From DATNPH01 sp036703315 (GTDB lineage Bacteria > Cyanobacteriota > Cyanobacteriia > Cyanobacteriales > Coleofasciculaceae), in assembly GCA_036703315.1 (NCBI GenBank), contig DATNPH010000081.1, forward strand, positions 1 to 43,957: DNA of 43,957 bases. The letters are read 5' to 3'. Below are positions 1 through 8,520 of the stretch, piece after piece. A program made the position numbers and the translations under genes. Position 1 is the first letter of the stretch, and every line of letters begins with the position of its first letter. The notes under the pieces are model-generated. The model ran no database searches. It was not told where the DNA came from and worked only from the letters and a program-made list of their open reading frames with translations.

Positions 1-112
1 AGGGGTTAAAACCCCTGTCTCATAGAATCAAGTCCTCTCAAGAGGACTGAAAATCACTATTTGAGTCGTCTTTAGACGACTTTGGCTATTAGCCCGGAGT
101 TTAAACTCCGGG
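1..112. repeat. Cluster of four short hairpins
   Basis: Four perfect or near-perfect inverted repeats follow one another: AGGGG/CCCCT at 1-16, AGTCCTCT/AGAGGACT around 31-48, AGTCGTCT/AGACGACT at 64-81 and CCCGGAGTTTAAACTCCGGG at 93-112. Such chained palindromes are common mobile or repeated intergenic elements in filamentous cyanobacteria. I see no convincing gene in 1-334; the rest is the leader of the gene at 335. Confidence 0.6.
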
Positions 113-334
113 CGGGTTTCGGGAAAACGAATCAGCCCTGCAATTGAGACGGGTTTGAATCCCCTTCCAATGGGTTCCATTAAAGCCTTCCTTGTTTTGC
201 CTTCTGCCTTCTTCAAGAGCAACCCAGCTGTTGAGAGTGCGATTCGTTAAGTTAGGCAACACTTAGGAGCATTTTTGCCCTGACTCTAACTAGATTGATG
301 ACGATAACAGATCATCCTCTCACTAAGGTGGGCA

Positions 335-1312
335 ATGCAGCGACAAGATCCACGAGACTATCAAATTTTGTTTCTTTCGCTCTTCCTAGTCCTGGGCATT
401 GCAACAAGGGACTGGACGTTACGACTAGACTTGATTCTGGTTGTAATGGTGACCTGCCTCCTGACTCAGTGGATAGCCGTATCCATCTTGGAAAGAGGAG
501 GTGGGGGAAAGCTGAAAAAAACACACAATGGCAATGAACAATGTGCCATGAACGGCGGAGATATTGGTCGTTGGTTTAACAATACAGGGCTTTCTGCCGC
601 CGAGTCTGTGAGCCACTCCAAGGCTGCCTCACTCAAGAGTGCGATGATTACAGGGTTGGGCTTAAGTCTGCTGCTACGAGCTGATCATTATACGACTATG
701 GTTTTGGCAGGTTCTCTGGCAATTCTGAGTAAATTTCTGTTCAAAGTTGAGCACAAGCATTTTTTAAATCCGGCGAATTTTGGTATTATTGCTGCTCTCA
801 TCTTGACGAATGATGCTTGGGTTTCGCCAGGACAGTGGGGGGATGATGGCTGGTATGCACTGTTGTTTGCAGGCACTGGTGGCATGGTCTTGAAACACGT
901 AGGTCGCTGGGATACAACGGCGGCTTTTTTAGGTGTTTACGCTTTACTGGAAGCCATTCGGAATGTTTGGCTTGGTTGGACATGGGATGTCTATTGCCAT
1001 CGATTAATGAGTGGCTCTTTGTTACTGTTTGCCCTGTTTATGATTACAGACCCGCGCTCAATCCCTAATGCACGGCTAAGTCGATTACTCTGGGCAGGGT
1101 GCATTGCTGTACTCAGTTTCATTTTGCGGAATCAATTCTTCGTTTCTACCGCTGTTTTTTGGGCGTTGTTTGCTCTTTCACCCTTAAGTGTGGTTTTGGA
1201 TTTTATCTGGTCAGCACAAGCCTTTTCCTGGAATCAAACATCCCCTAGTCGGGAAGCTGACATGGCAGACAAAGCACAAGCTGAGGCTGACCTTGAACCA
1301 ATACACAGTTAA
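335..1312 (+). CDS. Orphan NqrB/RnfD-like membrane protein
   Basis: A 325-residue polytopic membrane protein. Two hydrophobic segments lie in the first 50 residues, then a polar loop to about residue 95, then a chain of membrane helices to about 290. The stretch from about 95 (serines, then LGLSLLLR, then SKFLFKVEHKHFLNPANFG) is the signature of the NQR2/RnfD/RnfE family, the FMN-carrying membrane subunit of Na+-translocating NADH:quinone reductase and Rnf complexes. No other nqr or rnf subunit is nearby, so it acts alone or with a different partner. An AGGTGGG-like ribosome site precedes the ATG. The next gene downstream encodes a secreted DUF2330 protein in the same direction, after a gap of about 490 bases. 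The family call is secure; redox or ion-pumping activity is inference. Confidence 0.75.
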   Translation: MQRQDPRDYQILFLSLFLVLGIATRDWTLRLDLILVVMVTCLLTQWIAVSILERGGGGKLKKTHNGNEQCAMNGGDIGRWFNNTGLSAAESVSHSKAASLKSAMITGLGLSLLLRADHYTTMVLAGSLAILSKFLFKVEHKHFLNPANFGIIAALILTNDAWVSPGQWGDDGWYALLFAGTGGMVLKHVGRWDTTAAFLGVYALLEAIRNVWLGWTWDVYCHRLMSGSLLLFALFMITDPRSIPNARLSRLLWAGCIAVLSFILRNQFFVSTAVFWALFALSPLSVVLDFIWSAQAFSWNQTSPSREADMADKAQAEADLEPIHS

Positions 1313-1801
1313 ATTGCCTAGGAGATTTGTAAGTACTGCTTTTGCTGGCGCTCTCTACTGTAGCGAAGCTGGTTAATACTGTGCTGGAAAGCGTACCAAA
1401 TCAAATCTATTTTTACAACTCCTTTATGCTACTAAGACGCGATAAGGGGTAGAAGACTGCTGGTAAAAAAGGTGTTTTCTTGAGCGGATTCCATATTAGG
1501 GGTAGGGAAGCAGAATTCGTACCAATTCCCATTCAAGCTAAATAGACTTTGTTGCAGAAATTGCCAAGTTAAGAGTGATAACTACTACAGCTATGTAGTA
1601 AAAATTTACTTTTGTGAAAGATTTAATGAGGTATTTTGAGGATATTTACGAAAGGTTTAATCAAGAGTTAATAGCTCTTTCCTTTGTTGAACGCAGGTGT
1701 ATGAATCGAATCCTTTTAACTTTAGGAGGCTAGGTCACTTCTATGGACAGCTGAGCCACCTACAGCTAGCGTATATTTTACTCGCACAAGAGGAATTTCC
1801 T
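1313..1801. other. Intergenic, probable promoter region
   Basis: No gene is visible in these 489 bases. There is a perfect 7-base inverted repeat, TACTACA/TGTAGTA with a 4-base loop, at 1583-1600, a candidate operator or hairpin. The frame of the downstream gene is open back to 1697, but that extension has no ribosome site and precedes a good signal peptide, so I leave it out. Confidence 0.4.
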
Positions 1802-3115
1802 ATGAAGATATTGCGTATCCTAACGACCCTTCTGCTAACTTTTGTTATTAGTATTAGCTTTGCCCCGACAGCTTGGGGATTTTGTGGTTTTTATGTGGCA
1901 AAAGCTGATACCAAGCTTTACAATCAGGCTTCTCAAGTGATAATTGCCCGGAATGGCGATCGCACTGTCCTAACAATGGCAAACGATTATCAAGGGGATA
2001 TCAAAGATTTTGCGATCGTTGTCCCGGTGCCTGTGGTTCTCCAGCAAGACCAGGTAAACGTGGGCGACCCTAAAATTCTCGAACGGCTTGATGCCTTTAG
2101 TGCGCCCCGGCTGGTGGAATATTTTGACCCAGACCCCTGTAACAGCCATGAGACCCGTGGCTTTTCAGGAGCACCAACAAGGAGCGCGGCAGGCGGGACA
2201 AGAGGGGCAGCGAGTGACGAGAGTGCGTTAGGCGTAACTGTAGAGGCTCGCTTCTCAGTGGGAGAATATGACATCCTCATCCTCAGTGCTAAGGAATCTA
2301 ACGGTCTAGAGACTTGGCTTAGACGCAACAATTACCGGATTCCACGGGGGGCTAATCAGCTACTTCGACCCTACATCCGGCAAGACATGAAATTCTTCGT
2401 TGCCAAAGTCAATCTAGAAGAATTTGAAAAAACGGGTTATCAGTTTCTGCGACCTCTGCAAATGGCTTATGAATCTCCCAAATTCATGTTGCCAATTCGT
2501 CTAGGAATGATGAATGCAACAACCGAGCAAGACTTAATCGTTTATCTCTTATCACCAAAAGGTCAAGCGGAAATTACGAACTACCGGACAGTAAATGTTC
2601 CTTCGGATGCTGAGATACCTGTCTTCGTCAAGAACGAGTTTAGCGATTTCTACAAGTCAATGTTCCAAACGGCTTACACTCGTGAAGATAAAAAGGTTGC
2701 TTTTCGAGAGTATGCCTGGGATATGAGTAACTGTGACCCTTGTTCTGCTGAACCTTTGAATCCAGAAGAACTCAGGAAATCGGGTGTTTTTTGGCTAACT
2801 CCGAATGAGCCTAGTAATGTATTTATTACCCGGTTGCATGTGCGCTATAGCCGTGATAAGTTCCCAGAAGATTTGATGTTTCAAGAAACGTCAAACCGTC
2901 AACAGTTTCAGGGGCGATATATCTTGCGTCATCCCTTTGAGGGCGTGATGCATTGTGCAGATGGACAACAATATCAACGAGCATTGTCCCAACGACTTGA
3001 AAAAGAGTCTCAAACTTTAGCCCAGTTAACGGGATGGAATATTCAGGATATCCGAAAAAAAACTAACATTACTCAAAATCAGACTGTTCCTTGGTGGCAA
3101 AATCTGTGGCCTTAA
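1802..3115 (+). CDS. Secreted DUF2330 protein
   Basis: A 437-residue protein. I chose the ATG at 1802 because it follows an AAGAGGAA ribosome site and begins a clean signal peptide (MKILRILTTLLLTFVISISF, then APTAWGF). The mature start, with a conserved CGFYVAKADTKLYNQASQV stretch followed by DFAIVVPVPV, identifies the DUF2330 family. Its function is not known; members are exported and cysteine-containing. Here cysteines occur in CGFYV, in DPC near residue 113, in a CDPC motif and in a C-terminal HCADG. Residues about 120-145 form a low-complexity Gly/Ala/Ser stretch that may be a linker. The gene lies downstream of the NqrB-like gene and may work with it at the membrane surface (inference). 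A strong terminator follows at 3228. Confidence 0.75.
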   Translation: MKILRILTTLLLTFVISISFAPTAWGFCGFYVAKADTKLYNQASQVIIARNGDRTVLTMANDYQGDIKDFAIVVPVPVVLQQDQVNVGDPKILERLDAFSAPRLVEYFDPDPCNSHETRGFSGAPTRSAAGGTRGAASDESALGVTVEARFSVGEYDILILSAKESNGLETWLRRNNYRIPRGANQLLRPYIRQDMKFFVAKVNLEEFEKTGYQFLRPLQMAYESPKFMLPIRLGMMNATTEQDLIVYLLSPKGQAEITNYRTVNVPSDAEIPVFVKNEFSDFYKSMFQTAYTREDKKVAFREYAWDMSNCDPCSAEPLNPEELRKSGVFWLTPNEPSNVFITRLHVRYSRDKFPEDLMFQETSNRQQFQGRYILRHPFEGVMHCADGQQYQRALSQRLEKESQTLAQLTGWNIQDIRKKTNITQNQTVPWWQNLWP

Positions 3116-3227
3116 CAGGCAAAAACTCATGGCGTCTGTTGCAAAGTCGCTACTAGGATACCCTGGTGATTAAGGGCAAGCGATCGCACTTAAATTTCAC
3201 AGGTGTGAAATGTAGGATAATTGCAAG

Positions 3228-3247
3228 CCCCTAGAGCAATCTAGGGG
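3228..3247. terminator. Bidirectional terminator hairpin
   Basis: A perfect 8-bp stem, CCCCTAGA/TCTAGGGG, with loop GCAA sits between the convergent DUF2330 and DUF2079 genes. A second small inverted repeat, TTTCACA/TGTGAAA, lies just upstream at about 3196-3211. The T-run on the plus strand is imperfect. Confidence 0.6.
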
Positions 3248-3254
3248 TTCCGCT

Positions 3255-4700
3255 TTAATTGACCTTTTCATACAGAAAAACTTCGTCACGCTCATAGCGC
3301 AGTCGAAAATCTGGTCTCTTTTTGAGCTGCTCTACTACATTGCCAACAAATACTGGTCTATCGACCACATCCGGATAACGCCCATTCATCAGGATGTACT
3401 TGAATTTAGAAAAATCTGGTAAGTCTTCACCACTCATAGCAGCGTATATGAGTGGTCTATGACTCAAATGGGGAGCGAGTTGATTTGTAGTCAAGACACC
3501 GCCTTCAGTTTGAACCAGAGCGATCGCTTCTCGACTTGCCCGCCATGTATCAAGTCTAGGCAAATAGAGTGTGAACCAATAAGTCCACTTTGTCAGAACA
3601 AGGAAAAATAGGAGTAACCACATTAGGATGGCTCGTCGGCTTCGTAGCCATCCCTGACCATCAACCAGTGTTGCAATGACGGCGACCAAGAGAAAGGGCA
3701 GGATTGGTAAAGAGTACTGGAACGTTAAGCTTTTCTGCGGTTGGTAGTCGGCAAGTAAGTTTACTGCCAAGGCTGGTATGGCACCTACTAGAGGCGTTAG
3801 ATGCCTGGGTGAAAGACCCCAAGCTACTGGCAGAAACATCATCAGAAGATATTTCAGGTTAAGCTCAGAGAACACTACAGGCAGTATCGCCCCTGGCTTG
3901 AGAAACAGGTTTTTGGCAACGTCCCATGCTGAGTTGCCCAGATAAGCATAACGAGACAGAGCAACTTTCTGTGCCCCCCCAAAGGACGGGATAATGACTC
4001 CTGTGGCGATGAGAAACCAGGCAATCCCAGCTACTAAGGCGATCGCACCGCATACACGCCGCTTGTCAAACACTAGCAGCCAGAACCCCAGTCCTGCTAC
4101 CGTTAGTGCCAAGATAGATTTGCAAGCTAAGACCACAGCGATCGCAACACAAAACCACAGTACTCGACCCAGCCGTGCTGCCAAAATTGCCCACAGTAAT
4201 GCAGGGAGGGCAAAGATATCCGGGTGGAAATCAAACAAATTGCTATTAAAAACTACTGGGTACAGTAAGTACGTCGCTGCAACAGTTAATGCCTGCTGTG
4301 TACTCAACCCCGCTAAACGAGCAAGATACCATGTTGGCAAAGCCCCGGATGCCAAAGCAATGGCTTGTACGGCTAATAACCAATGAACATCTGGGTAGAT
4401 TTTATACAGCAACGCTAGCGGATAGAAAACGAAGGAAGCATGATCGCCGACGATGTGAAAGCCCAGAAACGACGAAAAGGGCGGCAACCCCTGGCTAATT
4501 AAGTAAACAGCTTGGTCAAAAATTCCTAAATCCCAGCCGTTTGATTGAATGAGTGCATGACGTGAACTGCTGCAAGCAAACAGGACAAGGGCACTGACGC
4601 CAGTCATCCAAGCTAGTGGTTGAGACTGCAACCGTTGTATCACAACGTTGTGGATACCCTTGTTCACGAAGCTAACGTTTGCAGGGGAGGATTTTTGCAT
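3255..4700 (-). CDS. DUF2079 polytopic membrane protein (GT-C-like)
   Basis: A 481-residue multi-pass membrane protein. From about residue 30 of the chosen frame it shows a membrane segment, then SNGWDLGIFDQAVYLISQG and FHIVGDHASFVFYPLALLYKIYP, the hallmark of DUF2079. This family is distantly related to membrane glycosyltransferases of the GT-C fold; the acidic residues in WDLGIFDQ and the HxDH-like region are the likely active-site side. The substrate is unknown. The frame is open upstream to a GTG at 4799, but that segment is not hydrophobic and has no ribosome site, so I prefer the ATG at 4700; the start remains uncertain. It is transcribed alone, toward the DUF2330 gene, with a LexA-box-like palindrome about 155 bases upstream. 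Confidence 0.75.
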   Translation of the reverse strand: MQKSSPANVSFVNKGIHNVVIQRLQSQPLAWMTGVSALVLFACSSSRHALIQSNGWDLGIFDQAVYLISQGLPPFSSFLGFHIVGDHASFVFYPLALLYKIYPDVHWLLAVQAIALASGALPTWYLARLAGLSTQQALTVAATYLLYPVVFNSNLFDFHPDIFALPALLWAILAARLGRVLWFCVAIAVVLACKSILALTVAGLGFWLLVFDKRRVCGAIALVAGIAWFLIATGVIIPSFGGAQKVALSRYAYLGNSAWDVAKNLFLKPGAILPVVFSELNLKYLLMMFLPVAWGLSPRHLTPLVGAIPALAVNLLADYQPQKSLTFQYSLPILPFLLVAVIATLVDGQGWLRSRRAILMWLLLFFLVLTKWTYWFTLYLPRLDTWRASREAIALVQTEGGVLTTNQLAPHLSHRPLIYAAMSGEDLPDFSKFKYILMNGRYPDVVDRPVFVGNVVEQLKKRPDFRLRYERDEVFLYEKVN

Positions 4701-4855
4701 GGCTTTGGTTGATAAATGCGGTTTGTAGTTACAGAGCTTGACTGATAAACAGTTTGTTACTAGTCTGCCCAGACTGACCTGTGTAGTTAAACTACACACT
4801 CAACTGACCATAAACATCCCCGTACAGGAAGGTTCGGCTATTTCTGTATTTGATT

Positions 4856-4869
4856 AGTACATATGTACT
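4856..4869. promoter_or_regulatory. Putative LexA box
   Basis: AGTACATATGTACT, the core of a 16-bp perfect palindrome at 4855-4870, fits the cyanobacterial LexA consensus RGTACNNNDGTWCB at every position. An extra GTACTA half-site lies at 4877-4882. It is upstream of the minus-strand DUF2079 gene and far (about 490 bases) from the plus-strand gene at 5355. LexA in cyanobacteria does not always control an SOS response, so the signal is unknown. Confidence 0.55.
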
Positions 4870-4870
4870 A

Positions 4871-5354
4871 TTATTTGTACTATCCTATAGGTAAGGAGCT
4901 GCCGTAGACCCCCAAATTGCAGTTTGTGGTTGTGGTGAAATGGAGGTTTTAAAAAAAGTAGTCTACAACGGCACTGTCACTCCGGCAAGTTTGTAAGATT
5001 CCAATATTTATGAGTAATGCTCATGCTTCTTATGAGTGATGTTGAGCTATGAATTACTCGCTGAATTTTTACTACTGTAGTGGTGAAAAACACCTACTCT
5101 TTTTTTGAGTTAGCTGCAATTTTTATCATTTTAATTAATTAAATACTAGTTACTGTCTCGTTTATAAAAGCGTTAGGAGTAATATTGGCTTGAAATCCTA
5201 ACAGGATAACTCCTTAAAACGGCAAAATAATCGCTCCAAGATAACAACACTTTTATGGCTTAATTGACTAAATTTCTAAAAAAAGGAAAAGCCTAATTTT
5301 TGCCATAGGTTTTTACAGATTGCTTAACTTGATGTTTTTTACAAGGAGAAGAAA
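4871..5354. other. Long AT-rich leader with a long-range stem
   Basis: No gene is visible. TGCCGTAGAC at 4900-4909 can pair with GTCTACaaCGGCA at 4961-4973 across about 50 bases, suggesting a structured transcript. The remaining bases to 5354 are AT-rich and end in an ACAAGGAGAAG ribosome site for the gene at 5355. Confidence 0.35.
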
Positions 5355-5828
5355 ATGACACCACCAGACACGCGACTGAAAGAAGAAACAAAGACGATAC
5401 CACCAGAAGTGCAGCCAAAGCCACTAAGGCAACGATTCAAGCTGCTGAAAGTACCGGGAGTCAAACCCGATCACCTGTTGCTCGGAGGCGCTGTGTTAGC
5501 GGCTGTTGGTCTAGCACTCGCTCAGCCTAATGCGGAACTACCCAAACAAGCGCTTGATCCCAACCAGTTCTGCCAGGAGATGGTGCAGCCGAAAGCTGTA
5601 CTATCTCGCGAACAGTTAGCGCAACTCCTGACGGTACCGGAGCGAGGCGATCGCACCAAAGTCCAGAGTATTGTCAAACAGCCCTACTGTCGGATGCCGA
5701 ATTTGAGCGTCCGAGCTGGAGCCACGACGGAACGGCATGCCTATCCCTTGGCATCCGACCCGCAAACGTGGGTAGTCATTCTCTATGAAGGAAAGACTTA
5801 TGTGGGATATGGATTCAAACGTGCTTAA
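5355..5828 (+). CDS. Unknown one-TM protein of envelope cluster
   Basis: A 157-residue protein I do not recognise. The first 35 residues are polar and charged, then a basic stretch (RQRFKLLKVPG) precedes a single membrane helix at about 42-58 (LLLGGAVLAAVGLALA). The remainder would lie outside the membrane and has two cysteines (FCQEM near 73, PYCRM near 114) that could form a disulfide. The ribosome site AAGGAGAAG gives a confident start. The gene overlaps the following lipoprotein gene by 29 bases, which indicates a shared operon and linked function at the cell envelope. Confidence 0.6.
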   Translation: MTPPDTRLKEETKTIPPEVQPKPLRQRFKLLKVPGVKPDHLLLGGAVLAAVGLALAQPNAELPKQALDPNQFCQEMVQPKAVLSREQLAQLLTVPERGDRTKVQSIVKQPYCRMPNLSVRAGATTERHAYPLASDPQTWVVILYEGKTYVGYGFKRA

Positions 5829-6267
5829 CACAGCACTGGCAGCTTTGGTGATGCTGTTGTGCATCACTAGCTGTACCCCAAAACCAGGAGCAGACGCACC
5901 CATAGACGTGCCGCTCTACCAGAATTGGGAGTTGCAGCCCGGAGATACTGTAGCCGGTTATTCAGTGCTGGGAGGTCTTGGTGATCTGTCGATCGCTTTG
6001 AAGGGTAATAAAGTTTACGCACCCTATGAGGGTCGGGTGCAGCCTAATAAGCAGGGCTGTGTAATGTTCTCCAGTGCAGACGTTCCGAATTATTTGTTGC
6101 GTTTGTGCGGGCTGAAAAATCCGAGCTTTGGGTTACACAAAGCGGGCGAAGCGATCGGTACCGCTGACGCTTTACACTTTGCTGTGCTCAATAAGCGACC
6201 TGATGGGCGCTGGGCTTTGGTTGAACCTTCAAAGAAGATTTTGGAGCAAATGTTGCAGTCCCGTTAA
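5800..6267 (+). CDS. Lipoprotein with degenerate M23-like domain
   Basis: A 155-residue lipoprotein. The start at 5800 follows AAGGAAAG by about 6 bases; the alternatives at 5785 and 5809 are weaker. A hydrophobic signal ends in the lipobox ITSC, so the mature protein is probably lipid-anchored at Cys25. The C-terminal 100 residues (GDLSIALKGNKVYAPYEGRVQ, then LHFAVLNK, then EPSKKILEQML) resemble the beta-roll of LytM/M23 endopeptidases, but the zinc ligands HxxxD and HxH are not present apart from one His in LHFAV. If the resemblance is real it is a non-catalytic regulator or scaffold. Fold assignment is by eye and tentative. It overlaps the upstream one-TM gene and precedes a transglycosylase gene. 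Confidence 0.6.
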   Translation: MWDMDSNVLNTALAALVMLLCITSCTPKPGADAPIDVPLYQNWELQPGDTVAGYSVLGGLGDLSIALKGNKVYAPYEGRVQPNKQGCVMFSSADVPNYLLRLCGLKNPSFGLHKAGEAIGTADALHFAVLNKRPDGRWALVEPSKKILEQMLQSR

Positions 6268-6332
6268 TTACTGCTGTTCGGTCGATAACAGTGGTAGTGA
6301 GAGAACCTCACTTAGAAAGTCAAAACCCCTAC

Positions 6333-6422
6333 CCTTCGGGGAACGGGGCGCGTCTCCTGTGCCGTCCTCTGGGTCGGTGCTGGTGCCGGGACGCAGGTTC
6401 CCGGCACCCGACGCGGTCAAAA
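6333..6422. repeat. Palindromic element ending in GCGGTCAAAA (copy A)
   Basis: A GC-rich block in an otherwise AT-rich spacer. It contains a perfect GGTGCCGGG/CCCGGCACC hairpin at 6382-6408 and ends CACCCGACGCGGTCAAAA. The same layout and ending occur at 7616-7677, so this is one repeat family. Confidence 0.6.
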
Positions 6423-6508
6423 GGCAAAAGCAAAACGCAATTATTTATTTGATTTTTCGTGGCTTTTGCCTTGTTATTTTTTACTTCTCATTCGTTGAGG
6501 AAACAGGC

Positions 6509-7462
6509 ATGAAACGCCATCTCAGAATTACTATTAATTTTCTCGCCAGTTTGTTTGTCATGGTATTAGGAACCATGCAAGCGGCTCAAGCGGAAGAGGT
6601 GTGGCTGGATTTTTCTGTTCCACAAACTGATGTCAGCGTTGCTGCTCCAATAGTAATCCGCGATGATGAAGCGGCAGCGACAGCATCAATTTCTCAGCCT
6701 TCAAGCTTGAGTCCCGAACTGTCGCTAGTTCGGGGAGCTAGTCAATCTGCTCCATCCTTGATAGCAACGGCTAACAGTACAGATGCGATCGCATTCAAGC
6801 AAGTCCAAAAAGCTAGTGAGATGGCTGCCAAGCTCATCGCGCTAGATTTCAATGTACCGAATGTCGGCTCCGCACCTGCACTTGTTGCCTCTGAATCCTC
6901 AGGCGCAACTCAACGCAGCAACATTAAGTTAATGTCGCCCGTAAAAACTGAGGTGCTACCGCCGCCAAAGCCTGTCTCGCGAGCACCGACAACCTCAACC
7001 GTCAAAACTCCAGCCGCAAAACCACTAAACGGTCAAACTAAAAGCAAGCAAGTAACCGCACTGAGGCGAGCGATCGTTGGGCAAGAGAGCAATGGTAAGT
7101 TCTGGCTCGTCAATCCTGACTCTGGAGCTTTAGGATATGGTCAATTGCTAAGAGAAAACGTTGCACCCTGGACTAAAGCTGCCTTAGGAAAGCCACTGAC
7201 TCCGGAACAATTTTTGGCTAATCCTGACGCTCAAATCAAGACCATTGACCATAAACTCAATGAGTATCTCAAGCGTGAACTAGCCTATACAGGTGACACC
7301 AATGAAGAACTAGCAATCAGACGAGTTGCTTCGACCTGGTACAGCGGCAATCCGAGGCTCTGGAATGATACCCGGCCTCAATACAGCAACGGACAACGCT
7401 ATCCCAGCATCGAAAGTTACACCTACTCAGTTTGGAAGCGTTACCTAAGAGAAATCGGTTGA
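6509..7462 (+). CDS. Secreted SLT-type lytic transglycosylase-like protein
   Basis: A 317-residue exported protein. The ATG at 6509 follows TTGAGGAAACAGGC and begins a signal peptide ending near AAQA-EE. Residues about 30-190 are low-complexity Ala/Ser/Pro-rich linker. The C-terminal 120 residues carry the SLT transglycosylase pattern: AIVGQESNGKFW with the candidate catalytic Glu, GALGYGQLL in place of the usual GxMQ block, and RVASTWYSGNP in place of the AYNxG motif. The enzyme would cleave glycan strands of peptidoglycan in the periplasm. It follows the one-TM and lipoprotein genes and could be the enzyme of that set. SLT enzymes of this size also serve in conjugation or secretion systems, but no such genes are here. 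Confidence 0.65.
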   Translation: MKRHLRITINFLASLFVMVLGTMQAAQAEEVWLDFSVPQTDVSVAAPIVIRDDEAAATASISQPSSLSPELSLVRGASQSAPSLIATANSTDAIAFKQVQKASEMAAKLIALDFNVPNVGSAPALVASESSGATQRSNIKLMSPVKTEVLPPPKPVSRAPTTSTVKTPAAKPLNGQTKSKQVTALRRAIVGQESNGKFWLVNPDSGALGYGQLLRENVAPWTKAALGKPLTPEQFLANPDAQIKTIDHKLNEYLKRELAYTGDTNEELAIRRVASTWYSGNPRLWNDTRPQYSNGQRYPSIESYTYSVWKRYLREIG

Positions 7463-7492
7463 TGAAGTCATAGGTGATTGAGTGTGAACTAC

Positions 7493-8314
7493 CTACACTG
7501 ACTCCTTGAGTACAGTGTAGGCTTTCTGTCCAACAGAAAGCGCAGTAGTAGATTTCTTTCGTCCTCTATTAGTGCGACTTACATCTGGGCAACAGGCTTT
7601 ATCCTCCGTTCCAGAGGTCACTTCGTGACCGCGCTTCCTATGCGGGAAGTGAATTCCCGCACCCAGCGCGGTCAAAATTCGTAGTCCTTCATCCCGAAGG
7701 TTATTTGCTGCGTTGATATCTCTGTAGTGATTAGTTTGGCAATGTTCACAAGTCCAACGTCTTACATCCAGTGGTAAACTACCGACTTGATTGAGGCATA
7801 CATGGCAGGTTTTTGAACTGGGAAAGAACCTATCAACTTCTTGATAGACTTTCCCTTCTGCCTCAGCCTTGTACTTGAGCATTGTGCAAAACATTCCCCA
7901 ACCAACTTGATGAATAGCTTTGGCTAGGCAGTGATTTTGCATCATTCCTTTAACGTTAAGATTCTCAGTCACAATTACTTGGTTCTCGTTCACTATCCTA
8001 CGCGATAGTTTGTGCAGAAAATCTTGACGACAGTTAGTAATTTTTTGATGAACTCTAGCGACTTTCTTTCTCGCCTTGCTGCGATTGTTAGAACCTTTCT
8101 GTTTTCTGGAAAGTTGCTGTTGCTTGAGTTTTAAATTCTGTGGAATTAGCTTCTTAAAGTCATAGCCTGACAACCCTCTCCCTGTCTGTTTGTATGTTTG
8201 GTTCATTAAGTTCAGACAATAATTCCACAGCCAACGGCAGTTACCAAAGGATTGCTCTAGCAACTGTTGCTGTTGTGCGCTGGGATAAAGTCTGACCTTA
8301 ACGACCTTGAGCAT
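7493..8314 (-). pseudogene. tnpB: TnpB lacking RuvC-I, with in-frame repeat insertion
   Basis: A 273-residue relative of TnpB, which is normally about 400. The N-terminal helix-turn-helix-like region (MLKVVKVRLYPSAQQQQLLE to about residue 60) is joined directly to LSRKQKGSNNRSKARKK at about residue 65. Roughly 130 residues are missing, including the first RuvC block with its GIDLG aspartate. RuvC-II (E117 in VTENLNVKG), the zinc finger (C170, C173, C189, C192) and RuvC-III (D199 in RDINAANN) remain. Residues 213-233 are encoded exactly by a palindromic repeat at 7616-7678, inserted in frame between LRI and SGTEDKACCPD. Without the first acidic residue RNA-guided cleavage is unlikely; DNA or RNA binding could persist. 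The open frame despite two rearrangements is notable. Confidence 0.85.
7616..7677. repeat. Palindromic element inside tnpB (copy B)
   Basis: Three nested or adjacent hairpins: GGTCAC/GTGACC at 7616-7630, GACCGCGC/GCGCGGTC at 7627-7673 and TGCGGGAA/TTCCCGCA at 7641-7661. It ends CACCCAGCGCGGTCAAAA, nearly the same as copy A at 6333-6422. Its span equals 21 codons of the surrounding gene, so it does not shift the frame. Confidence 0.7.
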
Positions 8315-8520
8315 TTAGAGCGAAATCTATTTACTACAAAATCAAGCCTATTATCATTTGGTCATCTCCGTGCCTCCGATGACCCCCCTATCCATCCCAA
8401 TACCAAGACCCGGAGCTTTAGTGAGGATACGTCTATGGTGTTGGGCTTCCGGCGAATTAGCTAAATAATCAATGACCCATGACCTCCAATTCTGTGTACT
8501 TTAGGAAGGAACGCCAATAA

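Larger units (their letters stand above)
7490..8455 (-). mobile_element. Decayed tnpB-only IS200/IS605-family element
   Basis: A single tnpB-like gene is flanked by IS605-style hairpins. At the right end CCTACACTG/CAGTGTAGG (7492-7521) overlaps the tnpB stop. At the other end GGTCATC/GATGACC (8360-8384) and CCCAATACCA/TGGTGTTGGG (8396-8445) follow. The 29-base block around GGTCATC is nearly identical to the block after tnpA at 34626-34654, so the ends belong to the same IS group. No tnpA is present. Exact boundaries are not determined. Confidence 0.6.

Noticed and set aside
7493..8314. Miniature Cas12-type nuclease
   Set aside because: No CRISPR array or cas genes; the flanking hairpins match an IS605 end elsewhere in the window and the RuvC-I Asp is missing.
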